DNA of 64,000 nucleotides from NCBI GenBank assembly GCA_013176395.1, contig JABMLP010000009.1, positions 1,550,001 through 1,614,000 of the forward strand, given 5' to 3'. The notes beneath the pieces are model-generated. The model did no database searches and was not told the DNA's origin. It saw only the letters and a list, made by a program, of their open reading frames with translations. This DNA is from Venturia oleaginea. Lineage: Eukaryota; Ascomycota; Dothideomycetes; Venturiales; Venturiaceae. Shown here piece after piece: positions 12,391 to 22,890 of this stretch. A program made the translations under genes and the position numbers. Within the stretch, counting starts at the first letter, position 1. Every line of letters begins with the position of its first letter.

Positions 12391-13251
12391 TCATTGCACA
12401 ACTGAATCCTCGATGTCTTTTGCCAATTCAGCCATAGGCTTCTCAGCCCCAAAGGTCTCATCTGCTTTCTGATGGTCGGCATGTTCTGGGTCCATATTCG
12501 TTTCGATTTTTCGCAGCATTCTTGCTGGGTTTCCGGCTACGATCCAGAAATCGGGCACATCCTATGTGAAGTTATTAGCAGTAGATTCTGTCTGATGAAC
12601 AATGCCTCATACCTTGGTGACAACGCTGCCAGCACCAACTACTACACCTCTGCCCAGCTTCACGCCAGGGAGAAACTGTACACTACCGCCAATCCAGCAA
12701 TCCTCTCCAACAGATATGGGGTTCCCGAGCTCAGGGCCTTTGGTTCTGTTCCGTAACAATGGGTCCAGAGGGTGTGTGCCGCTGTAAAAGCTAACGTTTG
12801 GTCCGACCAATGTCCTGGCACCAATACTGACTTCGCAAGTATCGAGGATACAGCAGTTGAAGTTCAGAAAGACTCCTTGTCCGACCTTGAAATTGGTCCC
12901 ATAATCGATTTGCAAGGGCGCCTCAACCCACGGATCGTCTTCAAACAAGGCATCGTCTGCTTCTTGGTCCGGACTCTGAGGTGGAAGAGGACGTGTGTCG
13001 CCGACGATGCTGATTGGCAAGGCTGTCAATTGCGAGTGCCAGGCGAAAGGAACGGAAGGAAGAATGTGTAGAGGGAGCTCAACTTACTCCCTCCACAATT
13101 CTACGTTTCGTCTGCGGGATACTTTGCCAGCTGCGTTGAAGCGCTCACACGCCAGTCCGCACCGCTGTCGTTCAGCAACGAGATCGGGAGTAAACGCGTG
13201 ATACAGCTCTCCAACTCGCATCTTTCGTTTGTTCTCAGCGAGGTCGATCAT
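12391..13251 (-). CDS. Maltose/galactoside O-acetyltransferase-type enzyme
   Basis: Three exons: 13251-13088, 13009-12613 and 12561-12391, introns of 78 and 51 bp, 243 residues. Exon 1 encodes an N-terminal maltose-acetyltransferase (Mac) domain: KRKMRVGELYHAFTPDLVAE. Exon 2 carries the left-handed beta-helix hexapeptide repeats (ILDTCEVSIGARTLVGPNV, VGEDCWIGGSVQFLPGV, LGRGVVVGAGSVVTK) and the SGTHP motif with the likely catalytic histidine. Exon 3 begins DVPDFWIVAGNPARMLRKI, the standard end of the family. The enzyme should transfer acetyl from acetyl-CoA to a sugar hydroxyl; the natural substrate in fungi is uncertain. The start lies 163 bp from that of the divergent GNAT gene, so the two may share a promoter. 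Confidence 0.87.
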
Positions 13252-13414
13252 ATTGAAGGCGGGTGTACGTGTCTCCGGTAACTGTGATTATAATGTAGTA
13301 ACAGGATGGGAAAGCCGGATCGAGATGCAAAGCGCGCGACTTCGGGACGATGATATCGACGGGCTCAGGAACAAATAACAACAAATATCAGGAGAGACAA
13401 ACAAAGAAGAAGCC

Positions 13415-13894
13415 ATGTCCACCTTCACAGTCACAAAAGTTCGCAGCCCTGAAGATATCGCTGTGATTGAGCACCTCTTCATCGCCTACACTAAATGGTT
13501 GAACATCGACCTCACATACCAAAACTTTGAAGCAGAGCTTGCCTTCCTGCCGGGAAAATACGCTCCCCCAGGCGGCGAGCTCCTGCTGGCTCGGTCAGAA
13601 ACCTCAAACAAGCCTCTAGGTTGCGTGGCCTTAAGACCACTCGTGGCGCCAGCTTGTGCTGAGATGAAGAGGTTGTATGTAACACCAGAGGGAAGAGGTA
13701 CAGGCGTTGGCAAGGCTCTGATAAAGGAGATCATGTCTATTGCGACTGAGTCTGGATACACGGAGATCAAGCTGGACACGCTACGACATATGGAGGCCGC
13801 TCTTGGAATATACAAGAGTTTTGGTTTCATTGAATGCGAAAAGTATTATGAGACGCCCATGGAAAATACTGTATTCATGAGGAAAGAGTTATGA
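13415..13894 (+). CDS. GNAT family N-acetyltransferase
   Basis: Intronless, 159 residues, a normal size for a single GNAT domain. The acetyl-CoA loop is seen as EMKRLYVTPEGRGTGVGKAL (R/Q-x-x-G-x-G/A form, GRGTGVGKA) near residues 85-110, followed by the LDT--MEAALGIYKSFGF block that closes the fold. No signal peptide or membrane segment. Substrate unknown; similar fungal and bacterial proteins are annotated as putative acetyltransferases acting on small molecules. It is transcribed away from the maltose-type acetyltransferase across a 163-bp gap. Confidence 0.88.
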   Translation: MSTFTVTKVRSPEDIAVIEHLFIAYTKWLNIDLTYQNFEAELAFLPGKYAPPGGELLLARSETSNKPLGCVALRPLVAPACAEMKRLYVTPEGRGTGVGKALIKEIMSIATESGYTEIKLDTLRHMEAALGIYKSFGFIECEKYYETPMENTVFMRKEL

Positions 13895-14261
13895 GATGTG
13901 TTCATGAGGTTGATGTGCTCCTTCGGCCCATTGCGAGGTTTGCTCCTAGAATGCTGGAGTGCAGTAAGAATCACTTCCAATCAACGATCCAGCTTGTGCT
14001 GACACTAAACATAGTGACCAAGTTCACTGTCGTCTTCTCTGGTGACAGAAAGCATATTCAACAAAACAGTAGATACCAAAAACGAGGGACTTTGATGACG
14101 ACCAATCGTCAAGCTTGCAACCATGAAAAGAAACTATCTTGCTCCAAAAAGGTACATTCACTTGGCCTTACTGATGCGAAACCTGGTCTCTGATCTGTTC
14201 ACTCATTCCTAGCCAATTCAAGCGGCGGCAATTAGCATGAGAATGTCGCTTTGGTAGGCCG
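13895..14261. other. Intergenic, no gene seen
   Basis: Short stretch downstream of the GNAT gene; no coding or structural signal noticed. Confidence 0.45.
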
Positions 14262-15074
14262 TTGTGGCTTGGCTGTGCGGACCGTCAAATCGACCTTCTT
14301 CAGCTACTAATACTGAACACCGTGAGACAATACAGGCCGCCATTTCTAAATTCCTTTCAACCTAGAATGAGAGTGCTCGCAGTCGCCTTGCTGAGATGCC
14401 AAGGAATCGAAACTCGGCCTAGCACTCATGGATCGGCCAAAATACCAACCAAAACATGTTATTTAACCAAGTTGTCCCAAAGGAAGACCTCGCCCACCTT
14501 GATGAATCTCCCGCAGCCAGATATCAAGCTCGTATTGCGCAGATTTGATCGAGATCTGAGTTTGACGTCAATCCCCTTGGCACGAAATTCGCAACATCGA
14601 GATACATCCAACGAAGCAACATCATGTCAAGAGGTAACTCGAATGGTATCTGGCTCACGAGGATCAATGCGTTCAGGATCAGCTTCGTCGAAATTGTTGG
14701 GGGTAGAGCTATCTGACCCAAAACCACCTCGTCAAGAAGCAGCTTGCCAGGATGAATTGTATCAGAGCTCATCCATCTTCCAAGAGCCACAGGAAGTACC
14801 AGCCGAAGCGATAGGGGACGATACCACAGAGTCGTATATGCCGCCACCACTCCCGGTTGTCCTCATTTGCAAATGCTGCGAGCTTGAATATTACCAGCCA
14901 ATCGTTGAATGCACAAAGTGCCACAGCCGATACTTCTACACTGCCAAGGAATATAGCCGGATGTTGATACGCGAACAACAAGCCATCGTTAGGGAGCAAA
15001 TTAAGTTGAAAGGCTGGAGCGCTCGTTTCTACCTACTGCTGGCATACTTTGTGGGAGGATTCCGAGCAGTCTGA
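14262..15074 (+). CDS. Hypothetical protein with C-terminal zinc-ribbon-like motif
   Basis: Open frame of 270 codons. The first 100 residues look non-descript and the true start may be an internal Met (36, 81 or 128). The last 75 residues are more protein-like: CKCCELEYYQPIVECTKCH gives two Cys knuckles (CxxC about 13 residues apart) followed by SRYFYTAKEY, consistent with a treble-clef or zinc-ribbon fold, then a basic helix and a short hydrophobic end (FYLLLAYFVGG). I do not recognise the family. Whether introns trim the N-terminal half is not clear. Confidence 0.45.
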   Translation: MWLGCADRQIDLLQLLILNTVRQYRPPFLNSFQPRMRVLAVALLRCQGIETRPSTHGSAKIPTKTCYLTKLSQRKTSPTLMNLPQPDIKLVLRRFDRDLSLTSIPLARNSQHRDTSNEATSCQEVTRMVSGSRGSMRSGSASSKLLGVELSDPKPPRQEAACQDELYQSSSIFQEPQEVPAEAIGDDTTESYMPPPLPVVLICKCCELEYYQPIVECTKCHSRYFYTAKEYSRMLIREQQAIVREQIKLKGWSARFYLLLAYFVGGFRAV

Positions 15075-16349
15075 ACACCGTTGGAAAATCTGATTCTGGG
15101 TAAGTGCATGAGGAGATGGCAGCTGCAGGAAATGGATACAGCATCGAAGGGTTCTGCGGTCATCTAGCTCGGCCTCTTGTCAAGAACCAGAGTTGACACC
15201 CACCGCCTAAAAGCGAGCCAAGCGCCAGTAATCTATATTTCATCACTGTCCAGCCAAAAGCCAGGACTAACCAGACCAACTTAAATCGGGATCGAAATCG
15301 CTACATCTCCAGTTTTCCAAAATCCAATCGCCAGCGGCAGCTTTCCACCTTTATACCCAACTCCAAAGCCAGCCATCCACATGCCCTCTCCACCAATTCC
15401 TACTACATCGCCAAGAAAATACTATGCGTAGCAGCATGCCTGATGAACTCCGCCCGTCCCTATACAGTGCCCTCGCACGTCAAGTGGCACCGAGTACAAA
15501 CATACACGCACGACGAGACTCCACGGAAGGATTTCGAGCAGCAGGTATCGGACCGGATCCATACTAGTGCGGAGCAGGCGTGTACTATTGCGCTACTGCT
15601 TGTCCAAATGTAGGCTGCATCCGCTGATCATACTCTACGTTCCTGCGCATTCGTAGTAATCGTCTGGCCATAGTCTATCGGCGATGGCGTCGTCGATTTT
15701 GGCTTAGGTTGGTTGAGGCTGTTGTGGCTGGACGGATTGTTGGTAGGAGGGTTGTTGTTATTGACCCATGTGAGGCTGGCTGCAACATTGATGTCTATGT
15801 CTACAGGTCTGGTGGCATCAAATCAGACTGTGGCAACGGTGCGATCATGGGCGTGGGTGCTTGCATTGGAGTCGTTGGTGGCTGCATCACTGCATTTGGC
15901 ATTGCTGTTGGCCGGGGTACTGTCGGTTCCAATGGTCATTCATTTTGGTCCTGATTGGTTTTTGGTTTTTCAAACCAAGTTGAGGTGATTCTATGTAGTT
16001 GTGTGTAGAAGACATTATTGTGATTGCGATTGGGTCAGCGGAAAGCTGTCATCTGGAAATAACATGAGCAGGAAATATACACATCTTATATAATTATTCG
16101 AGTACCGTGTGATTTTACTATGTGAGGTAAAATTTTGACGAGCAGAGTCTTCTTGCCTTATTGTTGCCCCGAATTTCATCTCTTCCATTTCGGCTTTACT
16201 CAATACTGTCAGCAGCCTGCTCATTGACAAGGCTCATCCTTCCCCTAGAAAAGAGGAACGTCGTTCCAGGGAGCCAGGAATCAGCAGCTGTAGTCTATAA
16301 CCATTCAGAGAGTAGAGAAGACCGCAAAGCAACAAGTCATTGAAAGAAT
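15075..16349. other. Intergenic with unresolved small ORFs
   Basis: A frame open from about 15196 to 15613 contains an ATG at 15443 with a 56-residue product, and 15709-15954 is open with a Gly/Val-rich product. A weak intron (GTAGGC at about 15609 to a TTAG before 15709) could join them in frame. Nothing is recognisable, so I do not call a gene. Confidence 0.3.
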
Positions 16350-17811
16350 TTATAGTATCCACGAGATCACACAAACATCTCCAGGGCACCAAAAGGCCTG
16401 ACTGAAAGTGTTTAGCAACGGATGGGCGTCTAGGAATTGCTGGAATGGCTCGAGACTTAGGTGGTGGCGATCGTGGTGGAAATCGGTAAGTGTGGGAAAC
16501 GTAGGCTATATATGTCGCCATCCTGATAAGCGGAATAATCCTGAGAAAGGATGAGACAGTCGAAGCGGATGTAAAGCTTTTGTAGTTTTGTTGCATGCTG
16601 CAGCGGATTGAGCAGGCGAGGCCAGTCTGGTACGACATCTGAAGCATCTTCACCGGTACGGATGGCGAGGTCAAAGATTTGCAAGTTAGATGAGAAGTCT
16701 AGCGTGGTGACTTTGGTCCAGTCGAATCCAGGCCCCAGACCATGGCCATGAGTGAAGCGTAACTTCCGTGGGCGAGCTCCAGCTTTGTTCAAAGTGTTGA
16801 AAACGATGTATACGAACCTGTTCAGCGCATCGTGATCATCTTCAGTGTGGTATGTTCGTTCAATTAATCCCATAGAATAGTTTCACGAAGCCAGCCAGAG
16901 TTCTCGAACATGTCGTCATCATCAGCCAAAATGTCCACGGCAGAGAATCTCGGAAAACGACTCAATGCCTCACCAACATCGTCTTCGAAGAAATCATCGA
17001 GCAACGTTTCTTGATAGCAATAGTAAGTGAAATTGACCTTGAGACCCATCGCCAATTGATCATCCGTAGGCAATGCATCTGCCAGTTCCGCGTCTTTCCT
17101 CGCCTCGAGGTCTTCAATACTCTCAGTTGCACCACGACTCGATTTTCGACCCAAACGAGACGACTTCGAATCTTCCACTTCTTTCTTGTATAGGATCGGT
17201 GTACAAAAGCGGAATTGGAACTTGGGCTGAATAACACGACACGCCGAACGCATTGACTCAAAGTTGGGTGTTTTGATAAGGCTAAAAAATTCTGAATGCT
17301 CGGGTCCATGGCATACAACCTGATGTCATGGAACAGAGCACTGCAGACAACGAAGTTCTCTGAGAACTTCTTACATGATCGCCTGATTCTCCGGGCCTCT
17401 CGTTAGATGCCAGTTAAGGACGCGACCTGAGATTGGCTCTCCCCGTAGTAATCAGGTCCTTCGGGAGCGTCGTAGCCGCGCTTGACGATTGGCCTGTGCA
17501 AAGGGTCAAACACGGTGGCCACAGATTTCTGGAACGGAAGACACTCACACCCTCTCCCTCGCGGTTGGTACAACATACTCAAAGATCCTGTCCCAAAGCT
17601 CATTCGGCATACGATGGAAGACTGCTTCTGGGGACAATGGCTCGCGTTTGACTATTTTTCTGTGTCCCACATGCTCTCCCGGACTTTGAACCGATTGTTT
17701 GCGTTTCGTGGCTGAAGAAGTCATGTTTTGATGATGCTGAGGAGACGAAAAGGAGGAAGGGTGTCGAGGACGACGCGGACGCGTTCCGTCTTTATTAACA
17801 CGCCAAGCCAA
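16350..17811 (-). pseudogene. F-box protein relic with multiple frame breaks
   Basis: The first segment (17811-17545) ends in FHRMPNELWDRIFEYVVPTA, an F-box-like helix, followed by a probable intron (GTGAGT near 17527). Next comes KKFSENFVVCSALFHDIRLY and PTLSQCVRRVVLFSP, the arrangement of the common ascomycete F-box family. From there the coding track changes frame near 17230 (to KVNFTYYCYQETLLDDFFED), near 16868 (to the segment with LRFTHGHGLGPGFDW and LRR-like KLQKLYIRF), and near 16487 (to LTDFHHDRHHLSLEPFQQFL), ending at a stop at 16350. None of the breaks has room for an intron. Such proteins recruit substrates to SCF ubiquitin ligases. The insertion at 17895 lies only 84 bp upstream. 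Confidence 0.6.
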
Positions 17812-17882
17812 AAGGAATTTGACTCTAGCTCACTGATCAGCTGATTTTGCCGACGAAACTATTTTGCAACAAAGCATGAGTA

Positions 17883-17894
17883 AGAAGGATTCTA
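17883..17894. repeat. Left target-site duplication
   Basis: AGAAGGATTCTA, identical to the right copy at 19507-19518. Confidence 0.75.
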
Positions 17895-18301
17895 GAAAAA
17901 CAGCACACACAGCGAGAACTCAATTTTTGGAATTTACAGAAGTATCATCTAAGGATCATCAAAACACCTCTGCCAGTGGCCGCTCCGGCCTCTAGAGGCC
18001 ATCGCGCGTCCCTCAGCGTCGATGAGATATCTCTAGAGTCGCCGTCGCGGCCACGGCAGAGCAAGCAGACGAATACATGAGCAAGCTACACGAACGATGC
18101 GTCCACCAAAGACAACAGCAACCATCTAGTCACTATCTCCCGGCTAGTCCATCACCCCAGATGACACTGCAACGCTCCGAGTCGACGAGTCACTGCTAGA
18201 ACGGCAATACCTTCAACACAACTCAAACACCAGACGCCCGGTGCGCAACAATCGGCACCACACACCACTGCAACGACTAGACAACCTCTCCCAACGTCTT
18301 G

Positions 18302-19007
18302 GCAAACCGTCCTGCTACAAGCTGTTGCCCAGAGCCTTGAGCCTCTCCCCAAACTGTTGCCTCCCAGTTATGGCATTGGCAAGAGTAGGTGCGCGACACA
18401 GTAAGTAGTAAGGACGCATAGAAGGAGCCTATTGGCGGCAAATCCCCTCCCTGTAAGCTAGCAGACGTAGCCTTGAGCCTCTCCCCAGACTGTTGCGTCC
18501 CAGTTATGGCATTGGCAAGAGTAGGTGCGCGATATAGCAAGCAGGGAGAGCGACTAGCAGCAGATAGGCTCCGACTATAAGACGACAGGTCTACAACACA
18601 ATCGGTGCGACACGATACGGCAGCTGCTAGAGAACCTCATCTACTATCGTCTCCGCAAACCGTCCTGCTGCAAGCTGATGTCCAGAGCCTTGAGCCTCTC
18701 CCCAAACTGTTGCGTCCCAGTTATGGCATTGGCAAGAGTAGGTGCGCAACACAGTAAGCAGTAAGGACGTATAGAAGGAGCTTATTGGCGGCAAATCCCC
18801 TCCCTACAAGCCAGCAGACGTAGCCTTGAGCCTCTCCCCAGACTGTTGCGTCCCAGTTATGGCATTGGCAAGAGTAGGAGCGCGATATAGCAAGCAGGGA
18901 GAGCGACTAGCAGCAGATAGGCTCCGACTATAAGACGGCAGGTCTATAGCACGATCGGCGCCATACAATACGGCAGCTACCAGACAGCCTCGTCCACGGG
19001 CATACCC
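18302..19007. repeat. 353-bp tandem duplication with nested repeat
   Basis: The block starting GCAAACCGTCCTGCT at 18302 recurs at 18655 (period 353). Inside each unit, a block of roughly 75 bp around CCTTGAGCCTCTCCCC and GTTATGGCATTGGCAAGAG occurs twice, 136 bp apart (18335 and 18471; 18688 and 18824). Copies differ at a few percent of positions, so the duplication is old or was formed from diverged units. Confidence 0.85.
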
Positions 19008-19478
19008 GGAGTATCACACCCAAGCAGCGAAATCACGACTACGATGGTTACTATTGTCTCCAGCATCACACAACCAAATACACCGCCGCATAGGAATCTG
19101 GTGCAAGGCAACTTTCACAAGCAGAAACATGCTTAGGGAACCCATTGGCCTTGAGGGATAAGGCGAAACAGATAGACAAGCTGAGCATTAGAGGGAGACT
19201 GTAGGTAGAAGGATAGTGAAACACGAGGCATTGCCTCTTGAGTCTACATAGCACAGATATACTAGCAGAATAACCAGTATCTACAAGAGCCAGCGGGCAT
19301 TTGGAGATACTGGTTAAGGGAAAAGAGGGAGGACGGAGGGGACAGCTGGTCTTGTTTCAGTGAACGGGGCGAAGTGGGGCGCGGTGGATTATATAATCTA
19401 TCACGTGTCGGCTGTCTGATGAAGTCCTCCTAACCGGACATAGCTGCGTGATTAAGCGGCTGCAACCGAGTAGGATAA

Positions 19479-19506
19479 AATCAATCAATCAATCAATCAA
19501 TCAATC
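19479..19506 (+). repeat. (AATC)7 tail of the insertion
   Basis: Seven exact AATC units immediately before the right target-site duplication. Confidence 0.9.
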
Positions 19507-19518
19507 AGAAGGATTCTA
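19507..19518. repeat. Right target-site duplication
   Basis: Second copy of AGAAGGATTCTA, directly after the AATC tail. Confidence 0.75.
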
Positions 19519-19944
19519 CAAAATGACTCAAATTTGTAATATTGGTAGCATTCTCCTCTTCCGTCGATGGATCAATCTCAATTGATAGAATGATAAAGTA
19601 AAATTTCGGCCTCGCTTACAGCCTGACCCTCTCAAATCCACCTGCTTCGAGCCGGCAAAACCAGTGATGTTGTGCAAGCCATCAATGCAAAGGCAAGTGC
19701 AACGAGCGAAGAAGATGTTGCGAACATCTACGCGTCCCACCAAATCCATCCAATCGGTCTATAACCAGTGCTGACTAACTAGTTCCGCTTCCGAGCTGCG
19801 GACCTGATACGGCAACCTTCACTTTCGTAGACAAAATCCCGACTTTACTTATCTCCTTTACTTGTATCAGTGGCCGCTGAATATTCTCTGATCAACCCTG
19901 ATCTGTACCTCCACCTACCAAGTATTCTTACTCGGTAATCCAGC
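19519..19944. other. Intergenic, no gene seen
   Basis: Should hold the metacaspase promoter; a 73-codon ORF on the minus strand is not convincing. Confidence 0.4.
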
Positions 19945-21119
19945 ATGAGCAGGCCGAAGAAGTCCCTTCTCATCGGCATAAATTACATCGGCAGTTCCAA
20001 TGAACTTCGAGGTTCGTTCCGTTCTTTTCCTGGATATTCTTTTAGGCTTGAACATAATGTGAGGTAACTAGACGGCAGGATGTCATCAAGATGTCCAGAA
20101 TGTCGCCCAATTCTTGAGTTACAGAGGCTATTCGGATGATCCGAGAAGCCAGGTCATTATGAGAGATGATAAGGAGGGGCCATATTATCCAAGTAGTCAC
20201 AACATCTTGGTGAGTTAATCGATGTCGTTGGTGGTCTGGCAAGCATAGCTTACATGTAAACCCAGGCGGCAATTGACTGGCTGGTCAGTGAGCCAGGAAC
20301 AATGAATTTCTTGCATTACTCCGGTCATGGGTACTCCATCCAGCATTTTCTCGCAAACTGTCGTAAAAGATCTAACGCGGAATAGCGCTCAAGTCCAAGA
20401 TCCAACCGGCAGAAATCCATCCGGCGTCCTCGACACAATTGTCCCCGTCGACTTCAAACAACGCGGCCAAATCAATAGCGATACTCTCCACGAACATCTC
20501 GTATCTCGTCTTCCACCAAATAGCACTCTCTTTGTGATCCTGGACTGCTGCCACTCCGGCTCCGCCCTCGAACTCCCCTTCGTCTACCGTTCCGACGACG
20601 ACGGAAATATCAGCATGATCGATAACGTCAAAGAGGGTATGCACCTCATGGCTGAAGCAAGCGATCTCTTCGCCGGAGGCTTTTCTTTCAACAAGCTTGC
20701 TGAGGCGCAAGATCTGTATGCGGGTGCTACCAATTTTTTCCGATCATTCAAACACAAGAAAGAACAGCAGGAACCTGGGCTGGGGAGTGATAGTACGTAT
20801 GCTTCTTACGCGCAGGAGAATAAGATGGTTACTATGTTTTCTGGCTGTAGGGACGATCAGACCAGTGCTGATGCTAACATCGGTGGGATGAATGAAGGAG
20901 CCATGAGTTGGGCGTTTTTGGAGACCATGAAGAAGATTCAGAATCCGACGTTCATTCAAGTGAGTTGAAGATTTGATTGTTGACATTGTGTAGAGCTCAA
21001 CTGACACCATCTAGGCTCTACATGATACCAGGATGGACTTAAGGAATTCGAATTATGTGCAAGTGCCACAATTGAGTATGGGATTGCAGATGGATCTAGA
21101 CCAGCCTTTGAATATTTGA
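19945..21119 (+). CDS. Metacaspase (peptidase C14)
   Basis: Five exons: 19945-20011, 20079-20209, 20266-20330, 20386-20959, 21015-21119; introns 67, 56, 55 and 55 bp; 313 residues. The p20 fold starts at once with KKSLLIGINYIGSSNELRGC and runs to HQDVQNVAQFLSYRGYSDD. The catalytic His lies in FLHYSGHG and the catalytic Cys in VILDCCHSGSALELP, both intact. The small subunit carries MVTMFSGCRDDQTSADA and GAMSWAFLETM. Metacaspases cleave after Arg/Lys and act in protein quality control and cell death. Most fungal type I enzymes have an N-terminal Pro/Gln-rich prodomain; none is visible here, though an upstream exon ending at the CAG before 19945 cannot be excluded. Confidence 0.88.
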
Positions 21120-21235
21120 ATCGGAAGCTAAATAGGCAACAGTTCATGTGGATTATACTGGATAGAAAATCCTGGAAGGAGACGGAGCTCAATTTTTTGC
21201 ATTTATTGATTCGAGCTTATGCAACGGTCACGGTG

Positions 21236-22890
21236 CTATGAAGCTTGTTGCGTGATATTGGCGAGCTCAAGGATCTCTCCAATTTCGTAGTACTTCAACG
21301 GAGTCGCTTCAGCTGGCTTGTTCAGCTTGCACCAGCCGTCGAAACTGATAACCCTTGTGTATCCCTCCGTTCTATACGCCAGTCCATACGAGCCATCTGA
21401 AGGATGATGATCAGAGAACTCGGTTGCATTGACTCTGTTTTCGGCGTAAACATATGTTGAGTTGCCACAGACCAGCTGGTCATATCTCGCAGGCAGTGTG
21501 GTGGATCTACCACACGGTGTTTTGCGAGTTTCTATGGAGGCAAGAATGAGCATCGCCATCATGCAAGCAAAAAGAAAGGAAGTGTAAATCTTGTACCAGG
21601 TCGAATGGATGCAGGGAATGACGGTCGTGGGAGGCGCGCGAACCATGTAAACGAGAGCTGCGATGACTGTAACGGCGAGGAATGTTATGTAAAAGAGATT
21701 TGTGACGAGGCTTGTGGCAGTGAAAAACTGACCGCCGACACCGGGAGGGAAGGCGATCAGGAGATTGATTGATAGGAGCCCAGTGCCCATGACCAAGTAG
21801 ACGCTCCGCACAATTACACCTCTCCAGCCGTGCGGATGATAGAATCGATCCTTAGAGGCTGTCCGGTAACTGTGAAGTAATGTATTTGTTGGTAGGTCTT
21901 CGAGCTGTTCCATCTCCAATTGCGACTCCTCCCGAGCCGCGCTTGGGTATTTGTCGAGGGAATTGTCTGACACCTCTGCGTTGCGGAAAGCATGATCATC
22001 AAGCCAACAGGCAGCAGGAATTCTCATCAATCCAACGGAAGCCAGCGGGAAGAACAAAGTATCAAGCGCAGTGGAGAAAGTGAAGCTACCATTGGCTAAG
22101 ACTATACTTCGAAGTAAGGCATACAGGGCTTGGATCGCCTGTAGCAGCACGACGACTGTCTTCGTGATGCTTCCTGAGAAAGCGTGGACATGTGTGCTGC
22201 TCGAGTGCCGGATGTAAAAGCTCTGGGACTTCTCGATCATTTCTTCTGAGCCATCCCATGAATGACCTGTCCAGAAAAGCGCGTTGCTAGAGCTCAAATT
22301 GGCCGTGTCCCAACGTTTGGCGCGAATCCGTCGGTCGGCGATGGCGAAATAACGCCAGAAGATCGAAGTTGGATTGTAGTGGCATACTCTGTCATACCAG
22401 CGCGGCTCCTTGCCGAAGCTGAGAATCGTTGGCGAAGGCACACCAGCAGCCAGATGAACAAACAGCGGTGCCAAGCAGAGAGTGAGAAGCGAGAGGTAGT
22501 CGTCCAAACTGTTTTGAGCCTGAACATTGAGAGTCAGATAGAAACCCATGGAGCGGGTACTTTCGACAATTGTCAATCCCTACGATGTTAGAATGCGAGC
22601 AGACACATATCAAGGCGCCAGACTTACCAGCTGAGGCTCTCGTCCACAATTTTCGCTGGGAAACTGAGATTGTGGTAAGTATCGTTGATTCTCCCTCACG
22701 AGACTTTGATAATGATCGTAGAGAGCCAAAAAGAGTTTGAAACGGGGGCCTGTTAGGTGAAACAGAATGAAAGAGCCTGTTCTAATCTTATATAAACTTG
22801 GACTTTTCCAACTAATCTACCGGTGAGCTGTCCGAAGGAGGCAGCGAGGCATATAGCGACCACTAATGGTATCTTCATGCTATTCCCCAT
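21236..22890 (-). CDS. Hypothetical multi-pass membrane protein with signal peptide
   Basis: Three exons: 22890-22821, 22749-22628, 22579-21236, introns 71 and 48 bp, 511 residues. Exon 1 encodes a classic signal peptide (MGNSMKIPLVVAICLAASFG). After a short luminal segment with the start of SENCGREPQ, the protein has about eight hydrophobic segments: two near residues 85-110, one near 215-260, and a cluster between 330 and 430 (for example VYLVMGTGLLSINLLIAF, LFYITFLAVTVIAALVYMV and FLFACMMAMLILAS). A luminal tail follows with CGNSTYVYAE and several N-glycosylation sequons. I do not recognise the family. It converges on the metacaspase with 116 bp between stops. Confidence 0.75.

Larger units (their letters stand above)
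17883..19518 (+). mobile_element. Retroelement-like insertion with 12-bp target duplication and AATC tail
   Basis: The 12 bases AGAAGGATTCTA occur at 17883-17894 and again at 19507-19518, directly flanking 1,612 bp. The 3' end of the enclosed DNA is seven copies of AATC (19479-19506). A long direct duplication plus a short tandem tail is the mark of target-primed reverse transcription as made by non-LTR (LINE/SINE) elements; fungal Tad-like LINEs have comparable tails. The body has no ORF above about 90 codons and no recognisable endonuclease or reverse transcriptase, so it is either a non-autonomous element or a 5'-truncated remnant. It also holds internal tandem repeats (18302-19000). Orientation is inferred from the tail. 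Confidence 0.7.

Noticed and set aside
18302..19007. Spaced repeats that might suggest a CRISPR array
   Set aside because: Only two large units with diverged internal repeats, in a eukaryotic genome; no short uniform repeats with unique spacers.
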